Source: Candidatus Ruminimicrobiellum caprinum (GTDB lineage Bacteria > Elusimicrobiota > Endomicrobiia > Endomicrobiales > Endomicrobiaceae). From it: a DNA stretch of 15,496 nucleotides. This document shows, in pieces, positions 13,001 through 15,496 of the stretch (its first letter is position 1; every line of letters begins with the position of its first letter). The translations under genes and the position numbers were made by a program. The stretch is taken from assembly GCA_017413305.1 (NCBI GenBank), contig JAFPUA010000084.1:1-15496 (forward strand). Reading direction: 5' to 3'. Below the pieces are notes generated by a model that saw nothing but the letters and a program-made list of their open reading frames with translations, did no database searches and had not been told where the DNA came from.

Positions 13001-15496
13001 ATTGTTTCCTGCGTTATCGCTGCAGTGTTGTATAAGTCGCCGGTAACATTCAATATACCGTTTGTTCCCGTTCTTGTTATCGTACTAATATTTACACCGC
13101 CGGTATAATTTACTGTGCCGTCATTAACTATACCTACTGTGGTTGTAATATCGCTTGCGTATGCTGTCCAACTGCTACCTGAGTTAACTGTTACTGAACT
13201 CTGGTTAACTGTTGCTCCAAGAGCATTTATTACGTCACCACTTATATTTACTGAACCTGCTCCAGTAATTGCATTGGTGTTTGTTCCGTTATTGAATTCA
13301 ACTACACCTGCATTTGCTATTGCATTTTCAACTTTCAAGTTGTCTGCATTTGTAATGAATCTTGATCCACTGAACACTTCCATATTTTTCTGCGATACTG
13401 CTGCATTGTTTGTAAGTGCTGTGTTTCCGGTAACTTCTAACTTACCTGCTCCGCTGATTGCGTTACCGTTCGTATCTGCTATTCCGGAATCTATTACAAA
13501 CTTACCGTCATTTATTATTCCATTTGCTGCGTTTATTGCTGATGCTGTTGATGTGAATACTGCATTTTCTATTATTACTACTTTATCTTGAGTTACTGCA
13601 GCATTTCCTATAACATCTCCGGTTATTCCCAATATACCTGTTCCGGTTATAGCATCATCATTTGTTCCACCGTTGAATACCAATATACCTGCATTTGCTA
13701 TTCCGTTATCTGTTGTAATATCATCTGCGTTTGCTTCAAATCTCTTATCTGCATTAACTGTTATTGTGTTCTGGTCAATTGTCTTTCCTGTTGCATTCAA
13801 AACGTTTCCTGCAATTATCAGGTCACCTGCACCGTCAATATCATTATTGTTTACACCGCCGGTAAACGTCATTGCACCTGCGTTTGTTACTCCGTTTGCA
13901 GCTGTTAAGTCGCTTGCGTTTGCTTCAAAGCTCTTACCGCTGTTAACGGTTATTGTATCCTGACTTACTGCTGTTCCTGTAGAGTTCTTAACTGTGCCGT
14001 CAATTACAAATGCACCTGCACCCGTAATAACGTTAGTGTTTGTTCCGCCGGTATATGTCAAATCACCTTCGTTTGCTATTCCGTCTGTTGTCTTAATATT
14101 ATCTGCGTTTGCATCAAAGGCACCTGTTGATGCTATATCTATAGCTCTCTGGGAAATATCTTTGTCATTGTTTACAACATACCCGGATATTTTTATTGTT
14201 CCGGTTCCGGTAATAACATTATCATTTGATCCTGTACCTACAAATTCCATCAAACCGTTGCTTGTTATACCGTTTGTCGTTGCAATACTGTTGATATTTG
14301 TTGTAAATATACCGGTCTGCGATACTGTTATTGTATCTTGCGTTATTGCTACATTACCGTTTGTTACTGCACCGCTGATTAACATTTCACCGGTACCGTC
14401 AATATCATTTAAGTTTGTTCCGCCGATAAATTCCAAACCGCCATTGTTTGTTATTGGGTTATCAGATACCAAGCTATCTGCATTTGTTTTTAAGCTGCCG
14501 TCTTCTGTTATTGTTATATTATCTTGATCTATAGCATTATTATTTTCAACTGCACCGATTATTGTCAAATCTCCGTCACCGGAAATAACGTTGTTGTTTA
14601 TTCCGCCGGTATATGTCAAATCACCTTCGTTTACTATTCCTGCACCTGTTGTGGTAATATCACTTGCATAAGCTGTAAAGCTGTTACCGCTTGTAACTGT
14701 TACTGTACTCTGGTTAATTGTTGCACCTGTAACATTTGTTACATTGCCGTCAATTACTGTAGAGCCTGTACCGTCAATTTTGTTCTTATTTGTTCCGCCG
14801 GTAAATTCTACTACACCGCTGTTAGCTATCTTACCGTTGGATGCTGTATTTACGTTATCTGCATTTGCATTAAGTATAGAATCTTCTGTTACTGTAATGT
14901 TCTTAGCAAATACATTTACGCTGTTGTCTACTATTACTTCTGCGCCTGTACCGTCACCGATAGTTAAAGCATTCTGTTCAATATTCTTCTTAATTGTCAT
15001 TGTACTGGTAAGCACTGTAGAACCAAGCCCTGAAATTGAAGTGTTCAAATCTATACCGCTTGCATCACCAATCAATACCAAATTATCGCTGTCGTTATAT
15101 ATTTCTCTTGTAGTATCTGTACCATATGTTAAGTTTGCAACTTTTGTTGTCAAACCGCTATAATCGTTATCTGAAAGAGTTATAGACTCTTGAGATATAT
15201 ATGCATTGGTCATATCAAGTGTAACACCGTCAATTCTCAAGTCACCTTTACCTGCAATACCTTTTGCAAATATTGAAGCCTGATGAGATCCTGAAGCATC
15301 GCCGATATATAATTCGCCTTCATTCAATACATCTATAGGGGCAGTACCATTTCCTTCACCATCAGCGTCATTTCCAAATACGGCTCTTGAAAGTCTCATT
15401 TCGCCGCCGTTCTTAACTACTGCGTCGGTTACTGTGTTACTGCTGAATTTTACATTGTCCATCCAAGCTGTACCACTGCTGGTAACTACTGCTGCA
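10090..15496 (-). CDS. Giant autotransporter with C-terminal OmpA-like domain (5' end outside window)
   Basis: The frame stays open to the window edge (residues AAVVTSSGTAW precede the first visible Met at 15460-15462), so the N-terminus and signal peptide are missing. At least 1,801 residues are visible. In order there are about ten tandem passenger repeats of ~62 residues (roughly 12970-14990), then two PATR-type autotransporter strand repeats (LVKQGAGTVTLSGTNTY near 12780; LVKQGSGMLDL near 12480) and a YAPGNSTTTFKV segment near 12055. A helical linker follows (about 11370-11650), then a beta-barrel from KIWGQYYYNY (about 11330) to GLSYKFG (about 10501). Last is an OmpA-like peptidoglycan-binding domain (about 10105-10420) with IEGHTDNIG, NQRISEERA and GRAQNRRIEV. 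The barrel would export the repeat domain to the surface while the OmpA part holds the protein to the cell wall from the periplasm. The passenger has no cysteine. A role as adhesin or surface coat is inferred. Confidence 0.9.
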   Translation of the reverse strand, partial: AAVVTSSGTAWMDNVKFSSNTVTDAVVKNGGEMRLSRAVFGNDADGEGNGTAPIDVLNEGELYIGDASGSHQASIFAKGIAGKGDLRIDGVTLDMTNAYISQESITLSDNDYSGLTTKVANLTYGTDTTREIYNDSDNLVLIGDASGIDLNTSISGLGSTVLTSTMTIKKNIEQNALTIGDGTGAEVIVDNSVNVFAKNITVTEDSILNANADNVNTASNGKIANSGVVEFTGGTNKNKIDGTGSTVIDGNVTNVTGATINQSTVTVTSGNSFTAYASDITTTGAGIVNEGDLTYTGGINNNVISGDGDLTIIGAVENNNAIDQDNITITEDGSLKTNADSLVSDNPITNNGGLEFIGGTNLNDIDGTGEMLISGAVTNGNVAITQDTITVSQTGIFTTNINSIATTNGITSNGLMEFVGTGSNDNVITGTGTIKISGYVVNNDKDISQRAIDIASTGAFDANADNIKTTDGIANEGDLTYTGGTNTNVITGAGAFVIDGTVKNSTGTAVSQDTITVNSGKSFEANASDLTAANGVTNAGAMTFTGGVNNNDIDGAGDLIIAGNVLNATGKTIDQNTITVNADKRFEANADDITTDNGIANAGILVFNGGTNDDAITGTGILGITGDVIGNAAVTQDKVVIIENAVFTSTASAINAANGIINDGKFVIDSGIADTNGNAISGAGKLEVTGNTALTNNAAVSQKNMEVFSGSRFITNADNLKVENAIANAGVVEFNNGTNTNAITGAGSVNISGDVINALGATVNQSSVTVNSGSSWTAYASDITTTVGIVNDGTVNYTGGVNISTITRTGTNGILNVTGDLYNTAAITQETINVTSEYFNNAENSLITATTLNADTVLYGYAKDLSVGTIAMSNNAILTLQDTAAATLASNITGSGALVKQGAGTVTLSGTNTYSDPTIISGGALQISAKTNISDNDGKLIYFDGGKLITTADMELDSDLIGTTSQNGTINDVVVDVNVGITTMTANSNIYGSANLVKQGSGMLDLQMDENYYAGDTEIQEGKVRGTTANILGKVIGTGDATSAVEFYDATGDVELNEIDTTNYIGTFEKTGNASMTVEKNFKAIDADITAGTFIINNDATMGGSGSTFEVINDMTVTNALLKGYGDITVGTLTIGDGATYAPGNSTTTFKVTGNLHYENNSTYDVEIGQFSPDAAGTYNDKTTVTGDTTIDAGGKLVINNLEGKYYQHETINLIEAGGTLTNNGYVSTGSDTYTDEGDHHKVVDGTITFKDFDASDLRDGYDTRISTRVYVDGSTLKVDLERKASEYESATEFSRSHNEQQAAEAIDRLSALSNEGDITTVLDKMEDYYYYNSTYNLDSLKVALNDIAGVIHANSTNLSFFNAKAEHVYDKIKERTTDAYPCNKFHDKIWGQYYYNYNSINENSNSPKYTSSVNGFLVGFDMASAKNWTIGAMAGYGSSELKQRDDKTTMDDINLGFYGGYVGENWDFKGMLLGGYEQYKTDRTIHFLDERRVANSEHTGYSGALDLEAAYKIALNGQAKTNHKLFLKPFIGAIGSYMTNSGYKEKGAQSLDLKVESYDNFAAEARAGVGISGKAKKFNWYAKAGVRRLLTDESNEIETSLLNYSETTKMNIKSAEVAGVAFTGGLGADYQLNEDWTLFANALSNLSGASDNYYANVGLSYKFGCKEGNKRINEERMKTRVMRSTRLGNKPTFVFGTDKLNESGAQKLKLVARELEDKPEAEVIIEGHTDNIGSDEVNQRISEERATAAAGILRNDYNVKNEIAVVGKGKREPIASNDTEEGRAQNRRIEVIINESQDAE
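12970..14990 (-). repeat. About ten tandem ~186-bp repeats coding for the autotransporter passenger
   Basis: Each unit encodes 61-64 residues with the pattern xIxQxxITVxxGxxFxANAxxIxTxNGIxNxGxLxFxGGTNxNxIxGxGxLxIxGxVxN. I can follow ten complete units and a decayed eleventh. The spacing is regular: the GGTN/GGIN codons of units 1, 2, 3 and 5 fall at about 14793, 14601, 14418 and 14043. Units 2 and 5 share 32 identical bases (14043-14074 and 14601-14632), 558 bases or exactly three periods apart. This is a beta-helix/solenoid repeat that can expand or contract by recombination. Confidence 0.85.

Noticed and set aside
12527..14967. Long plus-strand open frames opposite the autotransporter repeats
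   Set aside because: They are shadows caused by the repetitive, compositionally biased minus-strand gene; they lack ribosome-binding sites and resemble nothing.
12970..14990. CRISPR array
   Set aside because: The period is ~186 bp, the repeats are coding and diverged, and no short identical repeats with unique spacers or cas genes are present.

Overview
The window is AT-rich bacterial chromosome from a Gram-negative organism: it carries an outer-membrane autotransporter with a peptidoglycan-binding tail, a signal-peptide surface protein and a type IV prepilin. The amino-acid and thiamine genes look like those of anaerobic gut or termite-gut lineages. Elusimicrobiota (for example Endomicrobiia) is my best guess, but this is inference from gene style and composition; no rRNA or marker gene is present.

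Layout. (1) 1-803: a consensus promoter, a structured leader of about 200 nt, a type IV prepilin-like gene on the plus strand, and a bidirectional terminator. Everything further right that codes is on the minus strand. (2) 814-1702: a Bro-N/DinD-like gene broken by a one-base frameshift, with its promoter. (3) 1785-1990 and 3502-3602: two copies of a palindromic, MITE-like element. The long copy has extra internal arms, and the two copies show compensatory base changes in a stem. A separate GC-rich folded module lies at 3333-3470. (4) 2078-3307: aspartokinase (lysC), with a probable nested start for a regulatory subunit. (5) 3660-6494: a tight thiE-thiC-thrB cluster. (6) 6625-9923: a probable operon of a secreted multi-domain beta-sandwich protein followed by aroB and aroQ. 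(7) 10090-15496: the 3' part of a giant autotransporter gene whose 5' end lies outside the window.

Metabolic logic. LysC and ThrB act in the aspartate-family pathway (lysine, threonine, methionine). ThiC and ThiE make the pyrimidine moiety of thiamine and join it to the thiazole. AroB and AroQ are the second and third steps of the shikimate pathway. The envelope proteins are not biochemically linked to these, but the beta-sandwich protein gene shares an operon with aroB and aroQ.

The most interesting points are the paired palindromic elements with covariation and a possible tandem-GA helix, the nested lysC start, the autotransporter-OmpA fusion with about ten 62-residue repeats, the structured leader of the pilin gene, and the precisely locatable frameshift in the Bro-N gene.
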